A DNA stretch of 64,000 bases from the NCBI GenBank assembly GCA_031548025.1, contig JAVBRM010000071.1, positions 1-64,000 of the forward strand, read 5' to 3'. The notes beneath the pieces are model-generated. The model did not search any database, was not told the DNA's origin, and worked only from the letters and a program-made list of their open reading frames with translations. Below, in pieces: positions 33,414-42,175 of this stretch (the stretch's first letter is position 1; every line of letters begins with the position of its first letter). The position numbers and the translations under genes are program-made. Source of the DNA: UBA5239 sp031548025 (GTDB lineage Bacteria > Verrucomicrobiota > Lentisphaeria > Victivallales > Victivallaceae).

Positions 33414-35105
33414 TTAATATTTAAATTCTTTAACTTTGATATCTTTGAAACATTTGGCGATATGCTTGCGCGGCAATTTCTTGCTGCAGTAAGTCACCAC
33501 CACCAGCAGAATTGCCGAGGCCGGCAACGCTACCACCAGCGGGTCGATAAACGGCACCGGATAAGTACTGAAAAGCTCAGCTTTGCCGAACAGCATCTTG
33601 CAGATTCCCAGCTTGGCCGACTCGGCGCGATGAACGAACAGCATCCAGAACATGCTGACGCAAAAACCGCCGACCATACTCCACCAGACCGCATTGCGCG
33701 TAACCCGCGGCCAATACAAAGCACCCACGTAAGCCGGCAGAAACGCCGCCGCGCAGATACCGAAAAACAGCGCCGTCCCCCTGGCAATCACCCCGTCCGG
33801 CAGGATGTATGCCAACACCATACTGGCAAACAACCCGACCACAATCCCGGCTTTGGTCAGGAAAGTGCTGTCACGATTGTTGCCGAACAGCGTTCCGAAA
33901 AAGTCATGACCGATCGCCGACCCCATTGTATGCAACAGCGCGCTGAGCGTAGTCATGGCCGCGCTAAGCAGCGTCATGGCAAACAGATACATCATCCAGC
34001 GCGGCAGCGCCAAATTCAGGAACACCGGAATAATCTGATCCGGATTACCATGCCCGGTAATTGTCCCCGGCTCCAGGACCGGAAACGGCTCGCCCGCGAT
34101 TCTAGCCTGAACCGCCTTGCCCACAAACTCCTGATTTTGAACAAAATCAATCGAAATCACCCCGAATTTTTCATAGAACCAGGCATTGGACAGCGCTCCG
34201 CACATATAGGCCGAACCGGCCGTGGCGATAATGAAAATCGAACCAACCAGAATCGCCCGGTTGAGCTCGCGTCCGCTCTTGACCGTCATAAAACGCACCG
34301 CCAGCTGTGGCTGTGCCAGCACCCCGATCCCGACCCCGAGAATCAGACTGGAACCGAGCATCCACCAAACTTCGGAATTGACCCGGGGCATCGAAGTCCA
34401 CCCCTGTAACCCCTTCGCAGCAAAGTCCGCCGGAATCAGATGAACCATTTCCGTAAGCTTTTCATGGGCCGGAAAAATCCCTCCGAGCTCCCAATAAGTC
34501 AGTCCCAGCAGCGACACCATACCGCAAATCATAATCAACCCCATGATCGCGTCGACGTACATCACGCCCTTTAAGCCGCCCACCAGAACGTAGAAAACAA
34601 TCACGATCCCAAACCCGAGCACCGCCATGTTGTAGTCGATCTGGAGCAATTGCTCCAGGAAACGCGCTCCCCCGATCAGCACCACCGCGCAGTATAACGG
34701 CATGAAAAAGAACATGATGCCGCTGGAAAATATTTTCAGCCACTTGGAGTCATAACGCCGCCCGATAAATTCCGGAAAGGTTTTGGCGCCGAGGTTGTGC
34801 CCGATCTTTCGGGTACGCTTGCCGAAATAAATAAACGCAATGATAATTCCGAAAAAGATATTCATGAACGGCAGCCACATCAAACCCAGCCCGTAACAGC
34901 CGGCCATACCACCGAACCCGACAATCGCCGACGTACTGATGAACGCCGCCCCATACGACATCGCCATGATGAAAGGATGGGCCTGCCGTCCGGCCACCAG
35001 AAAATCCTCCTGACTGCGGGTTTTCATATAGCCGCGCAATCCCAGGTAAATAACCATGGCCAGGTACACCCCGATGATACTGAAAAGAATTACTTTATCC
35101 AACAT
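33414..35105 (-). CDS. Sodium:solute symporter (SSS family)
   Basis: 563 residues, about 13 membrane helices, with the SSS pattern G-G-x-K-G-V-M-Y-V-D-A and an A-x-M-T-T-L-S-A-L-L-H segment. It takes up a small organic solute with Na+; being first in the ior operon, an aryl acid or amino-acid-derived acid is plausible but unproven. Preceded after 3 bases by a 47-residue membrane peptide likely to be its small partner. Confidence 0.9.
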   Translation of the reverse strand: MLDKVILFSIIGVYLAMVIYLGLRGYMKTRSQEDFLVAGRQAHPFIMAMSYGAAFISTSAIVGFGGMAGCYGLGLMWLPFMNIFFGIIIAFIYFGKRTRKIGHNLGAKTFPEFIGRRYDSKWLKIFSSGIMFFFMPLYCAVVLIGGARFLEQLLQIDYNMAVLGFGIVIVFYVLVGGLKGVMYVDAIMGLIMICGMVSLLGLTYWELGGIFPAHEKLTEMVHLIPADFAAKGLQGWTSMPRVNSEVWWMLGSSLILGVGIGVLAQPQLAVRFMTVKSGRELNRAILVGSIFIIATAGSAYMCGALSNAWFYEKFGVISIDFVQNQEFVGKAVQARIAGEPFPVLEPGTITGHGNPDQIIPVFLNLALPRWMMYLFAMTLLSAAMTTLSALLHTMGSAIGHDFFGTLFGNNRDSTFLTKAGIVVGLFASMVLAYILPDGVIARGTALFFGICAAAFLPAYVGALYWPRVTRNAVWWSMVGGFCVSMFWMLFVHRAESAKLGICKMLFGKAELFSTYPVPFIDPLVVALPASAILLVVVTYCSKKLPRKHIAKCFKDIKVKEFKY

Positions 35106-35108
35106 GGC

Positions 35109-35252
35109 TTATTTCTTCCCCTCTTCCTGACGCTGGTCGTTGTCGCGGTTCCACTTGATCCCCCCATAGATTATACCTACCACTACCGCGATAAGATTGG
35201 CCCAGAGGGCCGCCGCGGTAATCCAGTCCGCCATACCGAGTTTTAGCCACAT
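35109..35252 (-). CDS. Small membrane accessory peptide of the symporter (47 aa)
   Basis: 47 residues, start ATG 35252, stop 35109, three bases before the symporter ATG. One hydrophobic helix (A-A-A-L-W-A-N-L-I-A-V-V-V-G-I-I-Y) with a charged Lys/Arg/Asp/Gln/Glu tail. Short proteins of this layout precede many SSS symporters as small accessory subunits. Confidence 0.8.
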   Translation of the reverse strand: MWLKLGMADWITAAALWANLIAVVVGIIYGGIKWNRDNDQRQEEGKK

Positions 35253-35287
35253 ATGCCTTCATGTCCTTATTTTTACCGAAAATAACT

Positions 35288-35315
35288 AATATAATCCTTT
35301 CAGCCCAAAAAACAA
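35288..35315 (-). promoter_or_regulatory. Candidate promoter of the symporter/ior operon
   Basis: Minus strand: TTGTTT (35315-35310), 16 bases, TATATT (35293-35288). Start near 35281, about 30 bases before the small peptide ATG. Weak -35 match. Confidence 0.4.
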
Positions 35316-35365
35316 GCAAGAAATATTTTTCATTCCGATATTCCTTCGGTATTAAAAATTATGGC

Positions 35366-36256
35366 CTATAAAAAGCTTATAATTTTCAACAACACCATCA
35401 GCCAAGCGGCCAGGACCACGAAGGCGAAATACTTGCGGAGAGAACCGGCTTCCAGTTTGCGGTTCAGCCTGCTGCCCAGTTTTGCTCCGGCGAATGCTCC
35501 GGCAACCAGAGCCGCCGCCAATGGATAGTTGATGTTATGATCGAAGGCGTGAAAAAGAGTACTGAATACCCCGGAGACAAAAATCAGCATGGTACTGGTC
35601 AACGTGGCGGCTTTGGTCTCCTGTCCTACCAGATAATACAGCGCGGGCATCATAACGACACCGCCGCCAATGCCAAGTAAACCGCTTAAAAATCCCATCG
35701 CCACTCCAAGAGAGATCAGAACCGGAATACTGAATTCGCTTCCTGAAATGGTACGGAATTTGAACATGGGCGGAATCCGCCAACGGCGTAGCAGTCCGGT
35801 ACGTTCGCTTTCGCGGCGTTTCAAAACAAAGCTGTCGATCAACATCCAGGCGGCAATCCCCAACAGAAACACCGCGAAAATCCCAAGCAGAATCAAGTTG
35901 ACCGGATCGACCACCCGCCCGGCAATTTCCCATGGGGGAATCCCTTTGAGCTGCTGTACAATCCAGGCGCCCGGATAACTGCCGAACGGAATTCCCAAAC
36001 CGACAAACAATGCAACCCTAACACCAAGCATACGTTTATCCAATTGATGTCCAAGTGTAAATGCCGAGGCTCCCAACACCTGGCATGCACTGGTCCCTAC
36101 TGCGAAATTCATCTCGATCCCGAGGAAAATATTCAAGGCAGGCGTGACGATAAACCCGCCCCCTGCCCCAAACAGCCCGGTCAGAGTGCCGACCACCGCT
36201 CCCAATATCACACCGCCCGTCAGCAACGACCAGTTAGCCAAGAGATAATCGATCAT
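35366..36256 (-). CDS. TauE/SafE family anion exporter
   Basis: 296 residues from ATG 36256, which overlaps the stop of the sulfatase maturase (ATGA). About eight membrane helices in two halves, each with the family pattern (G-L-F-G-A-G-G-G-F and L-L-G-I-G-G-G-V). TauE/SafE proteins move sulfite, sulfoacetate or related anions out of the cell. After a cytoplasmic sulfatase and its maturase, sulfate or sulfite export is the natural reading. Confidence 0.9.
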   Translation of the reverse strand: MIDYLLANWSLLTGGVILGAVVGTLTGLFGAGGGFIVTPALNIFLGIEMNFAVGTSACQVLGASAFTLGHQLDKRMLGVRVALFVGLGIPFGSYPGAWIVQQLKGIPPWEIAGRVVDPVNLILLGIFAVFLLGIAAWMLIDSFVLKRRESERTGLLRRWRIPPMFKFRTISGSEFSIPVLISLGVAMGFLSGLLGIGGGVVMMPALYYLVGQETKAATLTSTMLIFVSGVFSTLFHAFDHNINYPLAAALVAGAFAGAKLGSRLNRKLEAGSLRKYFAFVVLAAWLMVLLKIISFL

Positions 36257-37287
36257 TTGAAACGCTCCAAAGTGTATTCGTAAAATTTCCGGTAACCGGA
36301 ACACAGTAAACTATAGTTGCCGCGCCGGTTTTTAGGGCAGTCTCCGGCACAGAAGCGAAGGTACGGACAAAGGCGGCATTCCGGATTGAGATGGCTTTTC
36401 ATTTTGGCAAATGCCCGAGCCCGCGGCGTTTCCAGAAATTTCTCCAGTGGTTTTTCGCCGATTCTACCCAGCCGGTGCTCAGAGTCCACATAAAAATCGC
36501 AGGGGTAAACACTGCCGTCGTGTTCGACCACCAGATATTGACCGCATTCACGGAACATGGAACACATGCCCGGATTGCCGGTTGCAATTTTATTCAGCAC
36601 CGCATCAAAGAAGCGGATCGAAACGCGCCCGGCATCATGTTCATACCATTCATCAAAGATCGTGCAGAGGAAATCCCCCCACTCTTCGCCGCTCAGCGCA
36701 AAATGCGAATCGACGCATTCGATAAATTGAAGATAATTCGCTCCGAGGTCATCGCGCAAATAGCGGTAAATTTTCAACGGCTCTTTAACGTTAAAAGAAT
36801 TGACCAGCGTCAGGACATTGAACTCCACCTGATGGCGGCGGAGGGCTTCGATACCACGCATAACCGCCGCATGACTGCCGCAACGGTATGGATTGTGCAA
36901 TTCCGGCGGCCCGTCGACGCTGACCCCAACCAGAAAGCGGTACTCAGCCAGAAATTTGGCCCAATCGTCATCCAACAGTGTACCGTTGGTCTGCAATCCG
37001 TTGGCAATACGCTGTCCGGAGTGTCCGTATTTCTGCATGAGCCGGACGGCACGACGGAAAAAATCCAGCCCCATGACGGTCGGTTCGCCGCCCTGCCAGC
37101 CGAAACTGCAGTTCTGACGACCGCCACCCAGATAATCGGCGATCATGTGTTCCAGCATTTCATCGCTCATCCGGTGCGGGCCGCGACCGAAATACTGTTC
37201 TTTTTTCAGGTAAAAACAGTATTCACAACGCAGATTGCAGTCAAATGACGCCGGTTTTATAAGCAATGAAAAGTCTTTATTCGCCAT
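36253..37287 (-). CDS. Anaerobic sulfatase maturase (radical SAM)
   Basis: 344 residues. Radical SAM motif CNLRCEYC near residue 17, G-W-Q-G-G-E-P-T SAM-binding segment, and a C-terminal SPASM-type Cys set (C-G-Q-Y, Y-P-C-D-F-Y, C-R-L-C-P-Y-L-R-F-C-A-G-D-C-P). This is the anSME family, which turns the active-site Cys or Ser of sulfatases into formylglycine without oxygen. It overlaps the sulfatase gene by 11 bases. Confidence 0.95.
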   Translation of the reverse strand: MANKDFSLLIKPASFDCNLRCEYCFYLKKEQYFGRGPHRMSDEMLEHMIADYLGGGRQNCSFGWQGGEPTVMGLDFFRRAVRLMQKYGHSGQRIANGLQTNGTLLDDDWAKFLAEYRFLVGVSVDGPPELHNPYRCGSHAAVMRGIEALRRHQVEFNVLTLVNSFNVKEPLKIYRYLRDDLGANYLQFIECVDSHFALSGEEWGDFLCTIFDEWYEHDAGRVSIRFFDAVLNKIATGNPGMCSMFRECGQYLVVEHDGSVYPCDFYVDSEHRLGRIGEKPLEKFLETPRARAFAKMKSHLNPECRLCPYLRFCAGDCPKNRRGNYSLLCSGYRKFYEYTLERFK

Positions 37288-38620
37288 GATGTTTGAAACC
37301 GGACCGGTGAGCGCGTTTGTGAGCCGGGGTATTGGCTTTCAGAGAAAAATATGGATCGTTGCATTTTTTCGCATGCTCACGCAGAATGTCACGACACTCG
37401 GCCAACTTGCCCTGATACTCCCGATGAGTGGACAGATTGCGGCATTCGCCGGGATCGTTGTCCATGTCGAACAATTCCTCGCTGTCGCCTTCAGTATAAT
37501 GAATGTATTTGAAACCCTGAATACGGATCATCCGGACTGGCGATTCGGAATCGTATTCGCTGAGCCATTCAGCCACCACATAGCGGGGCCCCGTGCCCGA
37601 GAGTACCGAATAACCGCGCAGATTTTCCGGCGGGGTTATCTGCGCGATTTCACACAAAGTCGGAAAAATGTCCAGGTTGGATACCAAACGCTCGCGATTC
37701 ACACCCCGAAGTGCTCCGGAGCGTGGATCGTAAACCGCAAACGGAATATTGACGATATTGTCGTACATTGAAATATGTTTGGTCACCATGCCGAACGCAG
37801 TCAGGGCGTCGCCGTGATCGGCAGTAAATACTATAACGGTATTCCCGGCTTTGCCGCTTTTTTCCAGAGCATTCAAAATCTGGCCGATCTGAGTGTCAAC
37901 CATATTCAGGTAACGCTTGTACGCATAAAGATAATGACGGTAATGCAACTCCGTCCAATGCGCCGCCTGGGCCTGTCGCGGACTGTTGCAGCAATTGTAT
38001 TGCAACGGCAGCGGACGACTCACGAAGTCTGGACAATGAAAATTCGATGGCAACGGCGGCAGCAACGATTCATCCGGCATGGGCCAGGATTCGTTCTCTC
38101 CGGTGAACTGGCAGATATTGTGCGGATTGTTCAGGTCGGCCACCATCAGGAACGGCGCGGCGTCTGCCATTTCGTGCTTCAAAAAAACAATTGCTTTTTC
38201 CGTGGTATCGACATCCTCGAAGCTGTCGTAGTTTACCGGAAGGTCACATTCGAACGGCTTTTTGACCGGCGGACTGACCAGCTTGAAGCCTCGCAGGGCA
38301 CCGCCGTCGTGCATTTTCCCGAAGTGAACCGTGCGGTATCCGGCCTCTGAAAAGACTTCACCCAGCGTCGGCATCGGCAGCGTGAATTCCCGGTGGTCCT
38401 CCTCGATATTGTCGGCTACGCCGGTTTCATGCGGATAGCGCCCGGTCCAGATGGAAGCGCGGGCGGGCATACAGAGCGGACACACGGTGTTGGCCTGGGT
38501 GAAACTGACCCCGCGTTTGATGATGCCGTCAATGTTGGGCGCATCGGCAAAACCGGGAACCAGGGCTTTGGCGGAAAGCTGGTCACACATGATCAATAAT
38601 ATATTCGGCCGGGACTGCAT
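37277..38620 (-). CDS. Type I sulfatase, Cys-type, no signal peptide
   Basis: 447 residues from ATG 38620 (AGGAG seven bases upstream; an in-frame TTG at 38638 is rejected). Metal-binding I-M-C-D-Q near residue 12, active-site C50-M-P-A-R54 (C-x-P-x-R, Cys becoming formylglycine), T-A-D-H-G-D later, and E-L-F-D-M-D-N-D-P near the end. It hydrolyses sulfate esters, probably of imported sugars since no export signal is seen. Operon: LacI regulator, sulfatase, maturase, exporter. Confidence 0.95.
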   Translation of the reverse strand: MQSRPNILLIMCDQLSAKALVPGFADAPNIDGIIKRGVSFTQANTVCPLCMPARASIWTGRYPHETGVADNIEEDHREFTLPMPTLGEVFSEAGYRTVHFGKMHDGGALRGFKLVSPPVKKPFECDLPVNYDSFEDVDTTEKAIVFLKHEMADAAPFLMVADLNNPHNICQFTGENESWPMPDESLLPPLPSNFHCPDFVSRPLPLQYNCCNSPRQAQAAHWTELHYRHYLYAYKRYLNMVDTQIGQILNALEKSGKAGNTVIVFTADHGDALTAFGMVTKHISMYDNIVNIPFAVYDPRSGALRGVNRERLVSNLDIFPTLCEIAQITPPENLRGYSVLSGTGPRYVVAEWLSEYDSESPVRMIRIQGFKYIHYTEGDSEELFDMDNDPGECRNLSTHREYQGKLAECRDILREHAKKCNDPYFSLKANTPAHKRAHRSGFKHHGE

Positions 38621-38634
38621 TTTGCTCTCCTGGT

Positions 38635-39657
38635 TCAAGTAAGTTCAGATACGGTGTTGCCGTAATGAAAATCGGTATCGCAGCAGATGACCGCGGCCTC
38701 CGTAAATGCCTGGCTGTTGCGCAGTACTTTGATAGCCATTTGCGCCATGCGTTCATAGTTGGCCTGGGCTCCGCACAGCAAATGACCGTCGGCGGTCGGA
38801 GTCAGGATATCGTCAAACGCCGCCAGAGAAATATCTTCGGGGACCCGCAGTTTCTTTTTCTTCAATTCTTCAATCAGATTTTTCGCCAGACTCCCGCTGG
38901 AACAGAGATAGGCACCGACCTGTTCATCTTTATAAAGCCTGGCAACCTGATTGGCAATCTGCGGCAGGCTCAACTGATCTTCGGTATGAACATTGATGGC
39001 CCACTCGGAAGAAAAACTGTTTTTCAACATATAGGCCGCCTGCATGGAACCGGCATAACGCGAAAAAGCAAACTGATAGCTGTTCTGCACCGTCAGGAAG
39101 CCGATACGCCGATGCCCCTTCTCATACAGACACCGGTACATCTGAGCGAAAGCCACTTCCTGCTGCGGTTCGATTACCCTGATTTTCACGTCCTCATAAC
39201 GGTGATTCAGCGAAACACAATTAAAATTATCACAGAAAAGATTGATCATCTCGGCAGGATAGCGGAGCAGCAGAGTTGCCCCGATGACATTATTACTGAA
39301 TTCGGCGACAATATTCCGGGCCGATTCCATATTGTCGACTTCCTTGACGATCAACTTGACCCCGTTATTGGCCGCGGCCTGAATAAACCCTTGAATCATT
39401 TCCAGCAGCAGCGAATAATATTTGCCGTCGACGGTCGGCGCGTGGTGCACCAGTGCCAACATGCGGTTGCCGACAGGATCTTCTTCCTGGCGCTGCTTCT
39501 TCGTGTTGTACCGGCGCGGCTCATAGCCATTGTCCATTGCCAGCTTTTTTACTTTCAACTTGGTCGCCAGCGGCAAAGAATTATCATTATTCAGAGCCCG
39601 GGAAACGGTGGATTGAGATATTTTCAGTTTTTGTGCGATTGCTTTTTGTGACAGCAT
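38635..39657 (-). CDS. LacI-family regulator
   Basis: 340 residues from ATG 39657: M-L-S-Q-K-A-I-A-Q-K-L-K-I-S-Q-S-T-V-S-R-A-L-N, the LacI helix-turn-helix starting where it should. The frame is open to 39738, but a promoter at 39697-39725 excludes that start. The rest is a periplasmic-binding-like effector domain. It heads the sulfatase operon (14-base gap) and faces the pseudopilin/heparinase operon; inverted repeats in the shared control region and 8 kb away at the 813-aa gene are its likely targets. Confidence 0.9.
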   Translation of the reverse strand: MLSQKAIAQKLKISQSTVSRALNNDNSLPLATKLKVKKLAMDNGYEPRRYNTKKQRQEEDPVGNRMLALVHHAPTVDGKYYSLLLEMIQGFIQAAANNGVKLIVKEVDNMESARNIVAEFSNNVIGATLLLRYPAEMINLFCDNFNCVSLNHRYEDVKIRVIEPQQEVAFAQMYRCLYEKGHRRIGFLTVQNSYQFAFSRYAGSMQAAYMLKNSFSSEWAINVHTEDQLSLPQIANQVARLYKDEQVGAYLCSSGSLAKNLIEELKKKKLRVPEDISLAAFDDILTPTADGHLLCGAQANYERMAQMAIKVLRNSQAFTEAAVICCDTDFHYGNTVSELT

Positions 39658-39696
39658 GACGGTCTGAATCTCCATGTAAATCATATTTCGTAAAAT

Positions 39697-39725
39697 AGTA
39701 TAACGCATGACGGCGATTAAGTCAA
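39697..39725 (-). promoter_or_regulatory. Promoter of the LacI-sulfatase operon
   Basis: Minus strand: TTGACT (39725-39720), 17 bases, TATACT (39702-39697). Start near 39690. Decides the regulator start (39657). Confidence 0.75.
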
Positions 39726-39740
39726 TAGCGAAATTCATGA

Positions 39741-39752
39741 ATTATGCATAAT
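39741..39752. promoter_or_regulatory. Putative LacI operator (perfect 12-base palindrome)
   Basis: ATTATGCATAAT, 15 bases upstream of the -35 box of the regulator operon. Shares the ATGCATAAT core with the operator at 39779. Confidence 0.5.
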
Positions 39753-39778
39753 TTTAAAATAAAATACGAATATCTCAA

Positions 39779-39798
39779 ATATGCATAATTATGCGCAA
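39779..39798. promoter_or_regulatory. Putative LacI operator
   Basis: ATATGCATAATTATGCGCAA, with a perfect 12-base palindrome GCATAATTATGC (39783-39794). It ends 29 bases upstream of the -35 box of the pseudopilin promoter. A 16-of-20 match in the reverse orientation stands at the same distance from the promoter at 47580. Confidence 0.65.
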
Positions 39799-39827
39799 TT
39801 TTATTCTCTTTTCGACATCACAGGGTA

Positions 39828-39856
39828 TTGCAAATAAGACGCGCTTGCCATATAAT
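39828..39856 (+). promoter_or_regulatory. Promoter of the pseudopilin/heparinase operon
   Basis: TTGCAA (39828-39833), 17 bases, TATAAT (39851-39856). The spacer ATAAGACGCGCTTGCCA is nearly identical to that of the promoter at 47552-47580, pointing to shared regulation. Confidence 0.75.
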
Positions 39857-39900
39857 ATTAGCATGACAAGTACACCTAATTTTGACAAGGGAGTCGAAAA

Positions 39901-40677
39901 ATGAATAAAACAAAAATCCGGAACCGTTTCACCCTCATTGAACTCCTGGTAGTGATTGGAATCATCGCCATTCTCGCCGCCATGCTCTTGCCGGCTTTGA
40001 GTAAATCCCGTGCCAAGGGGCGCCAGGCTTCATGCACGGCAAACCTCAAACAGACCGGGCTCGCGGTAAGCCTGTACCAACAGGACTACGAAGATTATTT
40101 TCCGCCGTACAAAACCAATGATTCCAGTACGAACTTTTTCTGGGCGGGACAATTGGCCTACGGTAAATACACGGGCGGAGTCAAAGACGGTTTCAAAATT
40201 TTCCTGTGCCCCGCCAAGAAAAATCAGAAGACCACCGATATTCTGGAAACCCTGGACGCCTCCAACCGGGCGGCGCTGAATTGGATCGATTATGGCGCGA
40301 ATTACCGTCATATTTACAGCAACCGCTATTCGGGCGGCACCTCGGCGCATGGCGGTACCCCGTGGGGGCCCCAGGCAAAAATCATGGAAATCCGGAATCC
40401 CTCCAACAAGGTGTCCGTTGCCGACTCTTACAAAAGCGACGAACCGGAAACCGGGTTGTCCACTCTGGAATGGCAAAGCGTCAACGGCGGCTTGCTGTCG
40501 AACCGCCACGATGCCGGAACCAATGTACTTTGGGTCGACAATCATGTTTCCCATGTGAAATCCAGGCAGCAATGGGAAGAAGCCCCCGGTCATGGACGTT
40601 ATGCGGCCGCATCGATTTATGATCCTTATGTGATAGAGCCTTTCAACAGCGTCAAGGCCTGGTCCAGGAAGGATTGA
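39901..40677 (+). CDS. Pseudopilin-like secreted protein
   Basis: 258 residues. Lead MNKTKIRNR, then FTLIELLVVIGIIAILAAML with +5 Glu and Arg at -1. The globular part ends with N-V-L-W-V-D-N-H-V-S-H, a form of the C-terminal D-x-H motif. First gene of an operon with a beta-propeller protein (9-base gap) and a heparinase-like lyase. About 45-base leader with an AGGGAG site. Confidence 0.9.
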   Translation: MNKTKIRNRFTLIELLVVIGIIAILAAMLLPALSKSRAKGRQASCTANLKQTGLAVSLYQQDYEDYFPPYKTNDSSTNFFWAGQLAYGKYTGGVKDGFKIFLCPAKKNQKTTDILETLDASNRAALNWIDYGANYRHIYSNRYSGGTSAHGGTPWGPQAKIMEIRNPSNKVSVADSYKSDEPETGLSTLEWQSVNGGLLSNRHDAGTNVLWVDNHVSHVKSRQQWEEAPGHGRYAAASIYDPYVIEPFNSVKAWSRKD

Positions 40678-40686
40678 TAAGCAAAT

Positions 40687-41967
40687 ATGAAAATCCATTC
40701 GAAGTTTCCGCTTTACACCAGATTTTCACCGGAAGTCCCGATTTACTGCCTGACTCCGGATACGGGACGCTGTATACATCGTTTTTTTGATACCTCTCCG
40801 GTCAGCCCAGGCGGACGCTATCTGGCGGTTTTCCGGATGCCCTTCGAAGACCATCCGCCGGCCCCCGGCGACAACGGCGAAATCGTGGTCGTCGATATTG
40901 AAGAAGGCAAAGAATATGTCGTCACCACCACCGCTGGTTGGGAGTGTCAAATGGGGGCGAACATCAACTGGGGAAGTGATGACGATACGCTGATTTTCAA
41001 TGACGTAGACACCTCGAACTGGCAGGTCCACGGCGTCAAACTGAACTGGAAAACCGGGCAGCGCAAGACTTTTGCCAAAGGGGTGTATCATGTTTCCCAT
41101 GATGGGCGCTACGCCGTTTGCGGCAACCTGATAACCGCACGCCGCACCCAACCCGGCTATGGCGTGGTCATCCCCGATGAACGGGTCCCCCGTTTTGCCG
41201 GTCTGAACGCGGAAGACGGCGTCTGGATTACCGATTTAAGTACCCTTGAAACCCGGCTGTTAATCTCCATTCGCGAAGCCGTCGAACGTACCGCTCCGAC
41301 TGATACGCTACCGATGTACGATGAATACGAAAATTATGTTTTTCACACCAAATGGAACCCCCAAGGCAACCGCATCATGTTTTCTCTGCGCCGCTATCCG
41401 AAAGGGCAAGGACGGTTTGACCTGCTGCAATACGACGTTTTCACCATCACGCCGGACGGCAAAGAACTTTACAACGCCATCAATGCGGAGGTCTGGAAAA
41501 ACGTCGGACATCACACCAACTGGTTCCCGGACGGCAAGCACCTTTCGATGAATCTGGCGATTGATGGCGGCCGCCAGGTGAAGTTCTGCCAGGTCAATTA
41601 TGATGGCACCGGCTTGCGGAAAATGTTCGATTCTCCGGTGGGTTCGGGTCATCCGACTATCCATGCATCCGGTAAATTTCTGGTCACTGACGCCTATATT
41701 TTCGAACCGTTTTCGTTTGACGACGGTACTTCGAGGTTGCGCCTCATCGACCTTGAAACTCGGCAAGAAACCATGCTGGCCCGGATTGGAATTGACCCTT
41801 CTAGCGAAATCCGGAAAAAATACGTTGACCTCCGCCTGGACCCGCATCCCGCCTGGGATTACAGCAACCGCTATCTGGTTTTTAACGCGATTGAAAACGG
41901 CACCCGCCGGGTTTATATCGCCGACATGTTGAAATTTATTAATGGAAAATGGAAAATGGAAAATTGA
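40687..41967 (+). CDS. Cytoplasmic beta-propeller protein (PD40/oligogalacturonate-lyase-like)
   Basis: 426 residues, no signal peptide. Repeated propeller blades with the W-x-P-x-G-x-x-I/L and S-P-G-G-R-Y-L-A signatures (about residues 38, 222, 278, 395). H-H-T-N-W-F-P-D-G-K and H-P-T-I-H stretches put His in blade positions where propeller lyases of family PL22 bind metal; PL22 is possible but not shown. The last residues and the stop lie in a GGAAAAT seven-base repeat, so the natural C-terminus may have been changed by the repeat. Confidence 0.7.
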   Translation: MKIHSKFPLYTRFSPEVPIYCLTPDTGRCIHRFFDTSPVSPGGRYLAVFRMPFEDHPPAPGDNGEIVVVDIEEGKEYVVTTTAGWECQMGANINWGSDDDTLIFNDVDTSNWQVHGVKLNWKTGQRKTFAKGVYHVSHDGRYAVCGNLITARRTQPGYGVVIPDERVPRFAGLNAEDGVWITDLSTLETRLLISIREAVERTAPTDTLPMYDEYENYVFHTKWNPQGNRIMFSLRRYPKGQGRFDLLQYDVFTITPDGKELYNAINAEVWKNVGHHTNWFPDGKHLSMNLAIDGGRQVKFCQVNYDGTGLRKMFDSPVGSGHPTIHASGKFLVTDAYIFEPFSFDDGTSRLRLIDLETRQETMLARIGIDPSSEIRKKYVDLRLDPHPAWDYSNRYLVFNAIENGTRRVYIADMLKFINGKWKMEN

Positions 41968-42153
41968 GAAGATATTTACAGTCATCATATAACTTTTCCA
42001 AGCATCTGTCGAGTAGAAAACGTCAGGGAGGGGCGGCCTGCGGAGAGGCAGCCCCAGCCAGATATCACATTGCCGGATATTATAAGGCCGAAGGGATTTT
42101 TCCCTCCCTTCATTTTCCATTTTCAATTTTCAATTTTCAATTTTCAATTCTAA
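41941..42153. repeat. Intergenic 7-nt repeat element inside an operon
   Basis: Left arm GGAAAAT-type units (41943-41965), overlapping the end of the propeller gene. Right arm TTTTCAA units, five or more (42110-42150). The arms are imperfect inverted copies. Between them are about 145 bases with GGGAGGGGCGGCCTGCGG and a matching CCCTCCC. No gene within. It separates two genes of the same strand, unlike the other large elements. Confidence 0.65.
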
Positions 42154-42175
42154 AAAAGCTGGAGTGAAAGCCGCT

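Noticed and set aside
39658..39738. Longer N-terminus of the LacI regulator
   Set aside because: A TTGACT-17-TATACT promoter lies inside this stretch, and the LacI helix-turn-helix begins right after the ATG at 39657.
14371..42153. CRISPR array
   Set aside because: The tandem units are 7-8 bases long with no spacers, and no cas genes are present.
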